64,000 bases of DNA from Agapetus fuscipes (lineage: Eukaryota; Arthropoda; Insecta; Trichoptera; Glossosomatidae). The stretch lies in assembly GCA_951799405.1 (NCBI GenBank), contig OX637361.1, positions 11,258,170 to 11,322,169 on the forward strand, given 5' to 3'. Position numbers and translations under genes: made by a program. This document shows, piece after piece, positions 12,201-20,022 of the stretch (its first letter is position 1; each line of letters starts with the position of its first letter). The notes below the pieces were generated by a model. The model saw nothing but the letters and a program-made list of their open reading frames with translations. It did no database searches and was not told the origin of the DNA.

Positions 12201-15200
12201 GTAAGTTTACATTATTATTCCATAGACTAAAAGATGTGAGGTTCCGTCGATCAATACGAATGGTAGGAATCAATGTTCAGACAATGTTGAATATTTTTCA
12301 TACTAAACTTCTTCTAATAAAAACACATTACGAGTAATTTGTTGCAGATGCAATGTACCTACATCTCTGAGTCCGACTTCGAAGACTCGAGCTCTGAGTA
12401 TATTCCAGAGTGTTCAAGATCTAGAAGTATATCAATCATTATGTGATATTGGTCAAGAAAATAATATTATGAACACCTCTAATTCGCTAGTTCCCTATTC
12501 AAGCACAGATAGTGATTGTGAAGACCAACAGCAGTCAGGACTGGCAACAGCAGTCAAGACCAGAAAAAGAAAGAGGAACTTACATGCGTAACAGTTTATA
12601 TTAAGTCCATAATGGTTTGGACAGACAATTGTCCACGACAAAACCGCAATATAATGATGGTGATGATTCTCTTCATCTTGATGAACAAATATCCATCACT
12701 GAAGACGATCAACCACAAATTTTTGTTACATGGTCATACTCATATGGAGGTGGATGCCTCCCACAGTATCATAGAGAGGCGAAAGAAATGTTTAAAAAAC
12801 AATGTATATTTTCACATGTAACGATTGGTGAACTTTGTACGAAGCTGTGGTCAATTGTGTTTATCCTATGACTTTAAGTTCTTTTTGTTCATTTTCTTCC
12901 CTCTTTGAAAACAGTGGGCCATTTGTTAACCGGAAGAAATGGGAAGATGGAACACCAGCATCCATATCAGCAATGGTATATGGATGCAGGTACGCAGAGG
13001 AGAATATGGCAAACTCTTCTACAAAACATCATTTGAAGACGGGGACTTTTCTGTAATTGGCCTAAGAATAAACAAAAGGAGGCCTGCCGAGATTCTAGCA
13101 ACTCTTCCGCAGTTGAGAGCTCTCAAAAATCCCATCAGCAAAAAAAAATACGAAGATATTTTACACCACAGCACTGCACAGCTAACGGCCACATCACCAA
13201 CACTTCTGCGGCATTTTAACAAGTGTCATAGACCCCTAGAGTCTCTTGAATCTAGGGAGTCTACCGCACAGGCTTTCTTAAAAAAATATAAAAAGCTATG
13301 TTGCAATGGGTTCCAGATGAGTGCAAAGATTATTTCCGATCATTTCCTTTTAAAGAAGATAATATGAATGATTCTTAATACTTACGCATTAAATATTATT
13401 AAAGATGTAGGTACTTGTGTATGAATAAAGTTATGTTTTAAGTGTTATTGATTGTTTTTTTATACAAAAACCTTGGGTGAGAATTAGAACCAAGATAACT
13501 TAACTCCATACAGACATTAGTGGAAAGAAAATTTCTCAGAGCCAGAAAGACTTAAGTCCACTAATGTCTAAAATAATATTTTTTTCGCAAAACTTTCTAA
13601 ACATATAAACGTATTGTATTATATTCCATGTAGTGTATAAATATTTACTTCGTATTACGATTATTAAAAAAGTTATGAGAGAATAAGTAGAATAAATTTC
13701 TTATTTTGCTCCTACTGTAAAATTGAGTTTTTGGAGTTAAGACAAGTTGGCTCTGAGGTACAGAAATAAATTAGCCTGATATTATTATTATTATCGGAAA
13801 TAATTCAATATCCATATCCATATCCGTAACCGAAATAATGTCATTGCAATTTACTTATCCATATCCATATCCGAAGCTTCATATCCATAATATTCCTACT
13901 ATCTGATTTCCCGTAAACTGGGAAAATTCCATATTGCCTATCCACGGCTGAAAACTAATGTACACCCTTGATCAACAGGAGGAGCACTCCTCTGTTATCT
14001 GCTCAGAGTTATAGTCAGTTTACCGTTGTGTGTCTTCAAGTGCGTCCTGAGATTGCCCAGCGTGCTGTAGGTTCTCTGGCAGCCCACAAAGTCGCAGTTG
14101 TAGCGCGCCAGGGAGCCGGGGTCCCCCGCGTTGGGTTCCGGGTTTCCGGGGTCAGGCTTGGTCCTGATGATGATGGTGGTGTGATGGCTGGAGGAAGGCA
14201 TGGCGGAGTCAGAGTCGGGCGGGTCGATGGACACAAATATCTCCCCACCATTTTGTATCAGCTGCTTCAGCTTTCTGGAAAACAAATGTTGGCATACTTT
14301 CAATAATTCTATTTTATTTTCTTTTCCACCGTAGGGTGTAATCGCCACAATGCGACCCCTTCTGGGATAACGCAGGCAAGAAGTTATACTATATGTGTAG
14401 CTTAGTTGCGTTTAGAAAAAAGTAGATTTTATCAAAAAGTATTGAGGTGTACTTATTTTTTGATAAATTAAATTATTATCTGACATTATGTGGTCAAATT
14501 GCATTCAAAACATGTAAAAAAATTGTTATCAGTGTCTGGTAGATAGCTTAACGGTTAAGTGTCCACTTGTAGAATAGCAGGTCTGGGTTTGAATCCAACC
14601 ATTATCAGCAATGATTTCCTGTTTCTGTATTATCTCCTTACAAGCACATCGCTCCTGTATTCACAGTTCCACAGTATGTTATATACGATATCAACGACGA
14701 TACCATGTTGAAAGCACCAGTTCTCATCAGATCACCAAAGTTAAGCAACATTGGGCGCAGATGCGCTACTTGGATGGGTGACCATTAGGTACACTGAGTG
14801 TTGTTGGCATTTCTTGGACAGGTCCGTAGTCCAGCGGCAACACTTCGGACTCGTAAATGGAAGGTTGTGGATTTGAATCCCGGCGGAGCACAAAAATATA
14901 CCATTTATATTTCCAAATGTGCTCTTTGCTGGGTTGAAAAATTCGTACACCTTCACCAAAGACCGGTCACTGAAAGGTCCATCCAACCTTACAACAACTG
15001 GGTCTTGATTGAAAATTGGCGCTTTCTACAGTGACGACCAAGCTCGCAGAGGGCTCTTGAGGTGTCATACACACAAAAACATCGCTCACCAAATAAATCA
15101 TCCTAATATTAATAATATTACTAGCAAGGTTCATCTAAGTATCGACAATAAATTCAATTTTTCTTTTCCTATAATTGGGAGAGCTTTGACCACTTAGCCT

Positions 15201-17709
15201 GTGAAAATAAGTAGGATCTATTGCCGAACCGGCTCATTCAGAAACAAATCTGTTACAAGTTGACAGTTAATTGTGTAATTAAAATCCAATACAACTATGG
15301 GTTTGTCCATTAGGATGTCATGTATTCTAATAGGTAGTACCTATCTAAGTTGCAACGATACATACAGATTTAATATTCATATTAAATGAATGCCCACAAG
15401 CAGACATGTGCAAGTTGCACACTGAAACATGGTGCATGCCTTCTTAAAAAATAAACATATCTCAAATGAACATAAATTCTTCAACTTTTGAAACGGGTGA
15501 TAATTTTAAACGTAAACTGAACTATTTCTTAGGATCCTTAACCAACCAGAGACAGGTCGTAAGTCCTGTGACTCCCATCTCATCCTGACTCTGTGCGGCG
15601 GGCCTGAGTTTGGGTCTTGAATTTTTTTTAAAAGACATGACTCGGTGAGACCCTGGATTGCTTAGTTATTTCACAAAATGGATGGTCAGCCTTTTGCCAG
15701 CCTAGACCTAAGTCAAGCAACAATGTATTAATAAGACATTCTTCTCCCCACCACAACAAAATCTTTAATCTAAGTTGCAGAGATAAATTACGTTAAAGAT
15801 TTATATTAAATGTATTCCCACAAGCAGACACATATAAGTTCGCACTAATACATGCTGCATGTGAACCTACAATATAAACCCCAATCTCAAATGAACATAA
15901 GCCCTGCAACTCTTGCCGACCTTCCCTGAAACAGGGGTGGCAATAACTTTTGCTATTTCCTTTGTATTTATAAGTTTCTATTTAAAGTTATATGAGGCAT
16001 ATAGATAGGCACAAAACAAAAGAACCAAATGCGGCGATCAAAACTTTTTTTTAAATGAGATATATATGATGAAAACATCATTCTTGTACTTCAGTATATT
16101 TATCTCATTTATTTATGCAAAAACCCTGAATAGACTTGAATTTGAATATAAAACTTTTTTCTCAGCGAGCCAACATCAAATGTAACATTTGCCAGCTGAG
16201 AAAAAAGTTTCAACCAATAACAAAATATTTGTTTCCCATTTTTCCTAGCAACCCGGCCGTGTGACGTCACAATTTTCTCTAAGTCAATTCATGTGCTGTG
16301 TCCAGTGTCACCTGTGGTTCTATATGCCTCATAGCTAAACTAAGTTGCAAAACTTAAGTTGCTAATCTAAGTTGCAAAGATATGTAACATTGGTGATTCA
16401 CATTATATGCATTTCCACAAGCAAACACATACAAGTTCACACTTGTACATGCCGCATGCAAGCCTATAACATAAAAACCTAAATCTCAAATGAACATCCA
16501 CCCTGCAACTCTTGCCGACCTTCACTGAAACAGGGGTGACATTGGCAAAGTGAACCATTTTCTACAGCATGGGTGGTCAGCCACATACCAACCTATAGTC
16601 AACGAACATATAAAACAAGTTACATTTTTTTAAATCACAAATAATATGTATAAACATCAATACAAATACATGATTTAGTGATAGTAAATACATGATTTAA
16701 ATAATTGGCATTTAAGAAAAGTCTACATTTTATAAGTGGGCGGTATTAGATTTTAACGTATGTAACTGTTTTTTCTCTTCATTTGTACATATTTCGCTTT
16801 CACAATATAGTGGTAGTGACAAATGCTCATAAATACTCGGAAAAACAGTGAAATTCATTTAGCAAAATTTGGCAGCCAATCAAAAGCTATAATTGTGCGA
16901 GAAAGCCAAAGAAAACATCAAAGCTTGGATAATTAGAAACATTAGTTAACTTGGAAAATAAATTAGGCTGCCATACTCGAATCAGTCAATCAGATATAAT
17001 AAAACAATGGATCTACTGTTTTTTAATTCTATTTACACATTAAACAATGTTTTTTTATGATTATTATTTTAGTTTGTGTACGTGGGTGTGTAAGAAGCTA
17101 CAAATAGCAGATATGCAAGAGATCACGTATTTGTTCGTGATTTTAGTTTCGAAAGAAGGAATCGGATATTCAATCCCAGATGTAAAAGGGCATTTGAAAA
17201 TGGAAGATATTTTTAACAAAAACTATATAGGATTTTCATAATATTTGACGTGAGAAGCGTGCAGCGTTATGGGATTTGCCTTTGCGTGAATGAGATGGAA
17301 TATCATGTTATGAGAAACATCTGATTTCAAGAGACGGCTTGTACAACTGTCAGAACGTCAGAACCAAAGGAGATTCAAGAAAACGTTCAATTTCTAATGA
17401 AATTTAGTATACAAATTCAGTGGATGTGAGAATTTTGAGAAGATGCACTCACCTCCTTTTTTTCTTTTCATCATCTTTCGTTATATTATCAAAGTCAGTT
17501 TCAGATTTAATTTCGAATGTCACGTCTCGCTTTTGAGTCTTCTGTGGGGACGTTTGCGCAACAGGTATTTCATTAAAAACTTTTTCAAAGTCCGACAAAT
17601 CCAAGCTGTTGTCGATGCAGTCGCCCAAATCGTGCGGGGCGTAAATATTTTCGATAGAATTTGTGTTATTTGTTTCTTCACATATTTCACTAGCAGGCCA
17701 TGCGGCCAT
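291..17709 (-). CDS. MTF-1: Metal regulatory transcription factor 1 (MTF-1), six coding exons, complete
   Basis: Exons on the minus strand: 17709-17453, 14274-14024, 9565-9415, 4053-3922, 2957-2762 and 1940-291. All junctions are GT/AG, the phases match, and the joined CDS is 2637 nt (878 aa). The start is the ATG at 17709 (context AAATATGG); the upstream in-frame GTG is not used. Six consecutive C2H2 fingers span about residues 144-317. They have the MTF-1 signature spacing, including the atypical NGEYKF linker after finger 1 and [15 protein letters not shown] in finger 4. A basic KKKRRKLK stretch at the exon 1/2 junction could be an NLS. The 549-residue last exon is acidic in the middle. 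It then carries two copies of a cysteine cluster (about residues 643-662 and 676-695, each CxCxxCKCDPLxMQCQxGCG) and further CC/CCC motifs. In insects such a cluster is needed for metal-induced activity; MTF-1 binds MREs and activates metallothionein and metal-transport genes in the nucleus. The assignment is strong; UTRs were not determined. Confidence 0.93.
2270..2610 (+). pseudogene. LINE reverse-transcriptase C-terminal relic (RTE-like)
   Basis: Lies in the last MTF-1 intron on the opposite strand. The frame at 2312-2509 reads [40 protein letters not shown], typical of the C-terminal end of endonuclease-RT non-LTR elements. The match continues out of frame to EEAYVQEWT near 2575. It is 5'-truncated and frameshifted, so dead. 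Confidence 0.7.
3556..3636. repeat. Short repeat, copy 1 (MTF-1 intron 4)
   Basis: About 75 bp, sharing TACTAAAGAAAAATTAAAAA and GATAAGTACATAGAGCGC with 9290-9372. Each copy lies downstream of a finger exon in gene orientation. Confidence 0.65.
3800..3895 (+). repeat. Degenerate tRNA-SINE 3' end
   Basis: Shows a worn version of the SINE tail, with AAGTTGCAGTATGTGCAGCT resembling AAGTTGCACTATATGTGTAGCT in the full copy at 54020-54351. Confidence 0.4.
4084..4122 (-). repeat. Partial duplicate of an MTF-1 zinc-finger exon in the adjacent intron
   Basis: AAACTGGTAGCAGTTGAAGG and the following ~15 bp repeat the exon segment near 3999-4032 with only a few changes. They are separated by a short CAT-repeat run. 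The copy is outside any open splice unit. Confidence 0.75.
4125..4330 (+). pseudogene. LINE RT C-terminal stub
   Basis: Reads [20 protein letters not shown] followed by PAYLRES and LKTHL, the usual last ~60 residues of CR1/L2/Jockey-like RT proteins. 5'-truncated and inserted in an MTF-1 intron. Confidence 0.75.
5390..5700 (+). repeat. tRNA-like SINE (second type) followed by an RFX/CRE-type repeat fragment
   Basis: TGGCCAAGGGGGTAGAGGCG resembles an A box and GTTGGTTGGAATC a worn B box. The body (CATGACCATAACTTCCACC, TTGGTGAATTGCATTTC) recurs at 50790-51065. From about 5625 the repeat core TTAGCAACCCAGTCGGGTGA follows. The 167-residue ORF across this stretch looks accidental. Confidence 0.5.
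6028..6100 (-). repeat. Interspersed repeat fragment (GGTGGCCAGAGCCTC family)
   Basis: Minus-strand copy of a motif also at 30118-30215 and 49308-49410, with another at 27555-27612. Its shared core is TCGCCATTCCGCTAG, then GTGGCCAGAGCCTCTGCAG. Confidence 0.6.
6225..6445 (-). pseudogene. LINE RT C-terminal stub with 3' UTR
   Basis: The reverse strand encodes [20 protein letters not shown], then [20 protein letters not shown] and a stop. A short UTR (GCGCCC..GAGTTACGAAACGGCGCTTATAAG) and an ATC-type tail follow. This is typical of a 5'-truncated CR1/L2-like insertion. Confidence 0.8.
6553..6690 (-). repeat. tRNA-SINE 3' half
   Basis: Minus-strand copy of the SINE tail: GCAACTAAGCTACACATATAGT, then a worn AACGC..GGCGA segment and TTTTTACAGGTAAGGGGG. 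The 5' half is missing. Confidence 0.7.
6902..7142 (-). repeat. SINE-like family G copy
   Basis: About 240 bp, full length. It runs from CCTCATACCAACC (5' end of the family, on the right) through CACCCCTGTTTCAGGGAAGG to CTTAGATTTAGATTTAGA (3' end, on the left). About 18 copies occur in the window. Confidence 0.8.
7525..7944 (+). pseudogene. LINE endonuclease-RT C-terminal stub
   Basis: Open for 139 codons. The start is likely artefactual; from about 7563 it reads [19 protein letters not shown], then [23 protein letters not shown] and [19 protein letters not shown]. This is the conserved C-terminal end of a non-LTR RT. It has no RT core, so it is 5'-truncated, and it sits in an MTF-1 intron on the other strand. 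Confidence 0.75.
8425..8954. mobile_element. Non-autonomous hAT element with 7/8 TSD, containing a nested LINE
   Basis: Left end CAGGGGTTCCCAA, right end TTGGGAACCCTG (imperfect inverted repeats). Flanks are CACTACGA and CACTACAA, a 7-of-8 target duplication. GC-rich subterminal sequence (GCGCCGC) occurs at both ends, as in hAT/Charlie-type MITEs. A minus-strand LINE stub interrupts it. Confidence 0.75.
8533..8905 (-). pseudogene. LINE RT C-terminal stub nested in the hAT element
   Basis: The reverse strand encodes [19 protein letters not shown], then RRGTLRSA and a later [14 protein letters not shown], as in CR1/L2-like C-termini. An ATT-repeat tail lies at its 3' end (8533-8550). Confidence 0.65.
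9018..9256 (+). repeat. SINE-like family G copy
   Basis: Starts CTTTGACTTATAGGTAGGTA and ends GCAACATAGATTATAGATTA. Contains the family core CACCCTTGTTTCAGGGATGG. Confidence 0.78.
9290..9372. repeat. Short repeat, copy 2 (MTF-1 intron 3)
   Basis: Partner of 3556-3636, in the same orientation. It sits about 45 bp downstream (gene sense) of the finger 2/3 exon. Confidence 0.65.
9750..9783 (+). other. Hammerhead-like motif (degenerate)
   Basis: CTGAAGA, one base, stem GTTA/TAAC, then GAAAC-GTC. It resembles the CUGANGA-stem-GAAA core seen in Penelope-like retroelements. Helices I and III were not established, so activity is doubtful. Confidence 0.3.
10945..11750 (+). mobile_element. 5'-truncated LINE with intact RT C-terminal ORF and 3' UTR
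   Basis: An uninterrupted 246-codon ORF (10947-11687) starts right after the truncation point. It reads [85 protein letters not shown] and LKTHLF. This is the region after the YADD motif in CR1/L2/Daphne-like reverse transcriptases. The 3' UTR (11692-11735: GAGGGCCCTTGAGGTGTGAC, then ACACACAAAAACGGCGCTC) is nearly the same as the tail of the 5S/tRNA SINEs at 14692-15120 and 33720-34148. The DNA transposon at 11755 lies against its 3' end. The clean ORF suggests a fairly recent copy. Confidence 0.82.
12350..13367 (+). pseudogene. DUF7869-like protein, broken (candidate transposase)
   Basis: After an acidic, serine-rich start ([15 protein letters not shown], 12361 on) and a basic KTRKRKRN stretch, the frame at 12612 reads [33 protein letters not shown] and ERRKK. 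I associate this with the DUF7869-type domain found in many insect multicopy proteins. The match goes on in other frames ([30 protein letters not shown], 13015 on; then [13 protein letters not shown], out of frame). Several frameshifts and stops make it dead. A foreign ~110-bp piece (13187-13300) interrupts the 3' part. The family name is from memory and should be checked by profile search. Confidence 0.6.
13187..13300 (+). repeat. SINE tail module inserted in the DUF7869-like pseudogene
   Basis: CTTCTGCGGC, AACAAGTGTCATAGACCCCT, AGAGTCTC and CGCACAGG, then CTTAAAAA. This closely matches the 3' module of the SINE copies at 38030-38118 and 44274-44360 (minus). Confidence 0.7.
13795..13900. repeat. 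ATATCC-rich simple repeat
   Basis: Repeated ATATCCATATCC/ATATCCGTAACCGAAA units. Similar ATATCC/CGGATAT words occur at 10896-10943 and 4850-4915, so this may be the edge of an older element. Confidence 0.5.
14345..14412 (+). repeat. tRNA-SINE 3' end fragment
   Basis: GACCCCTTCTGGGATAACGC, then AAGAAGTT and ACTATATGTGTAGCTTAGTT, the last ~65 bp of the tRNA-SINE family. Confidence 0.7.
14530..14640 (+). repeat. tRNA-derived SINE fragment (third type)
   Basis: TAGCTTAACGGTTAAG (A-box-like) and GGGTTTGAATCC (B-box-like) about 45 bp apart, then AATGATTTCCTGTTTC, which resembles the start of other SINE bodies here. Confidence 0.5.
14692..15120 (+). mobile_element. Chimeric 5S rRNA/tRNA-headed SINE, copy 1
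   Basis: 14692-14810 resembles an insect 5S rRNA gene: GATCACCAAAGTTAAGCAAC, then TACTTGGATGGGTGACC and a GTGTTGTTGGC-like end. At 14820-14890 follows a tRNA-like unit with TAGTCCAGCGG (A box) and TGGATTTGAATCC (B box). Then comes a body (GCACAAAAATATACCATTTA; GGTCCATCCAACCTTACAAC). The tail, CTCTTGAGGTGTCATACACA, matches the 3' UTR of the LINE at 10945-11750. It ends in an AATATT run. Confidence 0.85.
15343..15530 (-). repeat. SINE-like family G copy, degenerate
   Basis: AAGTTGCAACGATACATACA, then CCCACAAGCAGACATG and CTCAAATGAACATAAA. The 5' half is badly worn. Confidence 0.6.
15767..15945 (-). repeat. SINE-like family G copy, 5'-truncated
   Basis: Holds the 3' part up to CCTGAAACAGGGGTGGC. 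The CTTATAGGTTGGTATG end is missing, consistent with truncated reverse transcription. Confidence 0.75.
16137..16315 (+). repeat. RFX/CRE-type repeat family copy
   Basis: CTCAGCGAGCC..., then CCTAGCAACCCGGCCGTG and TGACGTCACAAT. The most complete composite core in the window. Confidence 0.65.
16363..16605 (-). repeat. SINE-like family G copy
   Basis: Full-length minus copy with CACTGAAACAGGGGTGAC and the CATACCAACCTATAGTC end. Confidence 0.8.
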
Positions 17710-18022
17710 ATTTGCCGAACTCGGTCTCACTCGGATTTGACGGCTCGTGAGAGTTCGTGGTGTGAATTATGTGTCATCTGGGAGATGGCGCTAGTGTCGT
17801 TTCTTTCTACAGACAGGACAAAGCGTATTAATGAAACTGTCAAAAGAAAAATACATTCTTATAATGTACCCTTGTAGCATGAATAAAAAATGATGAATGA
17901 GAAGATATAAAATGCTACTTGATACAAAATTCAAAATATTTATGTTTCCAATACTTGAATGAGTAAAGAAACATTAGTTTTATGAAATTTGGTGTACGTA
18001 CTGTGCGTAGTGGTATGACGAG

Positions 18023-18030
18023 TGACGTCA
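18023..18030. promoter_or_regulatory. CRE-like palindrome upstream of MTF-1
   Basis: TGACGTCA lies about 315 bp upstream of the MTF-1 ATG. It is a perfect CRE core, but the regulatory role is only inferred. The sequence from 17710 to 18060 shows no other feature I can support. Confidence 0.3.
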
Positions 18031-18060
18031 CAGAGAATGAGCGGGACAAGGAACTCGTAT

Positions 18061-18732
18061 CAGTGATGTCAAAAGTAGGGAAAAATCCCGAATGTAGGGA
18101 ATTTTTGCCTTCAAAATCGGCTGTAGGGAAAAAAAGACAGATTTCGTTTTTCAAGCCAAATGTAAGGATTTTCAATGAATACGATTATTAAACTTATTAA
18201 ATTTATAGAAACCAGAAGAAATAGTTTGAACAATATTTATTTATATTCTAAGTCGATTAAATTGGAAAATTTCTCATAAATATTCTTTGAGAAATTTGGA
18301 TTGTTGATTGTCTCAGAAATGTTTTTAGGGTAATTTGGATTTTGTAGTGGATCGCGAAGTTTGTCTGAAAATTGTCAATAGGGGTGACGCTGAATGTCAA
18401 TTGTTTAGAAAATATTGACAGTTTGAATAAATCAAATATATTTTAAAAACTAATAGTACGTTACAGTGCGTTGCAATACAAAAAGACACATTGTTGTCAG
18501 GTTGTCACAAATTTACATTGTGTTTTATGTATGGTCAGTAAAAGTAAACAGCCCAAATTTTTTCCATAGGTTGATTTCAGATGCTACTGCCATCTATTGG
18601 GATATAAAAAAACCTTGAACTGCCAAAAACGTGTAGGGAATTATGTAAGGATTTTTTTTCTTGGCGTAGGGAAATGTGGGGATTTTTTTAAAAGGTTGTA
18701 GGGATTATTTCATAAAAGTATTAACATCACTG
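18061..18732. mobile_element. Non-autonomous hAT element with perfect 8-bp TSD
   Basis: Starts CAGTGATGTCAA and ends TTAACATCACTG (inverted). Flanked on both sides by ACTCGTAT. The internal motif GTAGGGAAA/GTAGGGATT recurs near both ends. No coding region is visible. Confidence 0.85.
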
Positions 18733-19835
18733 ACTCGTATGGCGCGGGTCCCGTTATGCGGAGAACTTTACAAAATCTCGGGTAGCCGATCAAAAATTAC
18801 TGCTCGTATGTGGCGAGACGAGATAATACTGGTGTGTGGGTGTTAATGTCTAGTGGAAACAATAAATAAACTTTTACAATGATAAAAAACGCAGCTTGAG
18901 TTCATCATATAATAAAACAATAAAATCAAACTAAGGACAAGTTCAAAAACTGCATACAATATTTTTTTGTGTTTTATCATGGTGATTAATTACAGTTTAA
19001 TGCGATTTTCCAGGGTAAGATATACATTTTATTTTTAAAGTTAACTTACACGGCTGCACATTCCCATAAATATTTTCAAAATAAATCTGTTCCATATTCC
19101 AAATTTAAAATGTTATTTTTTTAAAAGTTCAAACCTGTACCTAATTACCCGGGTGCTAATTATTTTTACACTCGGCGAAAATAAATTTCCTTTGAATGGA
19201 TTTCAAAAGTTATTGATTCAATCCATTTAACCGTTAACCGTTGTAAAACTTATTTGATGATAAAAATATTTCCTGTGCTCGTAAGGAGGCCATGAATGAT
19301 ATTATTTGTCATCAAGGAATGCAAAGTCGACATAAGTTCCGTTGTTCCTACCGTGAGCTGAAAACCGCGCAAACTCGCAATGGAGTTTTTTTTTATTTAA
19401 TTTTTAATTACATTGTGAAATGTGAAGTGTGTGGACTGCAGACATAAAAATGATTCATGTTTTTTGTTCGTACTTAGGTTTCCGAGTTGAGGTAATGACC
19501 GACGGTCTCCTCCACATAAGACGGACGGATTACAGTTATTTGTGCCTACTGAGATATTTTCCTATCATGACAGGTACATGTGTACACGGCAAACGTGCGC
19601 TCGTCTAATCGACATAATGTTACTCAAAAATTACGCTCACCAAATGTAATTTTTCGTAAATATCTTGATACGTTGCTGACGGGAAAAAACGAGGAAGAAG
19701 ACATGTTTGAAAACAAACTAACTGTCAAATTGTTTGTTTTTAATTTTTATTTCAGGGCTGTCATATACCTTCCAAAGATGAATAGGTAATTAAATAGATT
19801 GTCGAAAGCATTGACATACTAATACCTTATAACTC
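18733..19835. other. Intergenic, no gene seen
   Basis: AT-rich sequence between the hAT element and the LTR retrotransposon. Only short ORFs without recognisable domains. Confidence 0.4.
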
Positions 19836-20000
19836 TGTGGTTTAAAGTCTTTTTCCATTTCTTTATTTTCCATTATCAATATGTCACTTCACAACAAGAA
19901 GGTCGATGTTCAACTGTCCACTCTCTTGTTTATTGACAGTGGAACATCAATTATTCAAATCTGAATAATGTTCCAAATAGTCAGTCTTGCCAACACTACA
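19836..20000 (-). repeat. 3' LTR of the retrotransposon
   Basis: 165 bp, no difference from 23491-23655 by eye. Preceded (minus sense) by a short purine-rich ATGGGGGCG that may serve as polypurine tract. Confidence 0.93.
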
Positions 20001-20022
20001 CGCCCCCATGATGTTACCATCA

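Larger units (their letters stand above)
11755..13763 (+). mobile_element. DNA transposon with ~32-bp terminal inverted repeats and a DUF7869-like gene
   Basis: The left end (CTGTACCTGAGAGCCAAC, then ATGTCTTAACTCCA) and the right end read inwards (CTGTACCTCAGAGCCAAC, then TTGTCTTAACTCCA) match at about 30 of 32 positions. AAAT flanks both sides, a possible 4-bp target duplication. Inside each end are more copies of a CTTAACTCC/CTTAAGTCC motif near GCCA (about 11940, 13500 and 13545), as expected for transposase-binding repeats. The only coding trace inside is the DUF7869-like pseudogene. The superfamily is unknown to me. Confidence 0.72.

Noticed and set aside
17710..17730. MTF-1 start at 17730
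   Set aside because: The codon is GTG; the first ATG in frame is at 17709 in good context.
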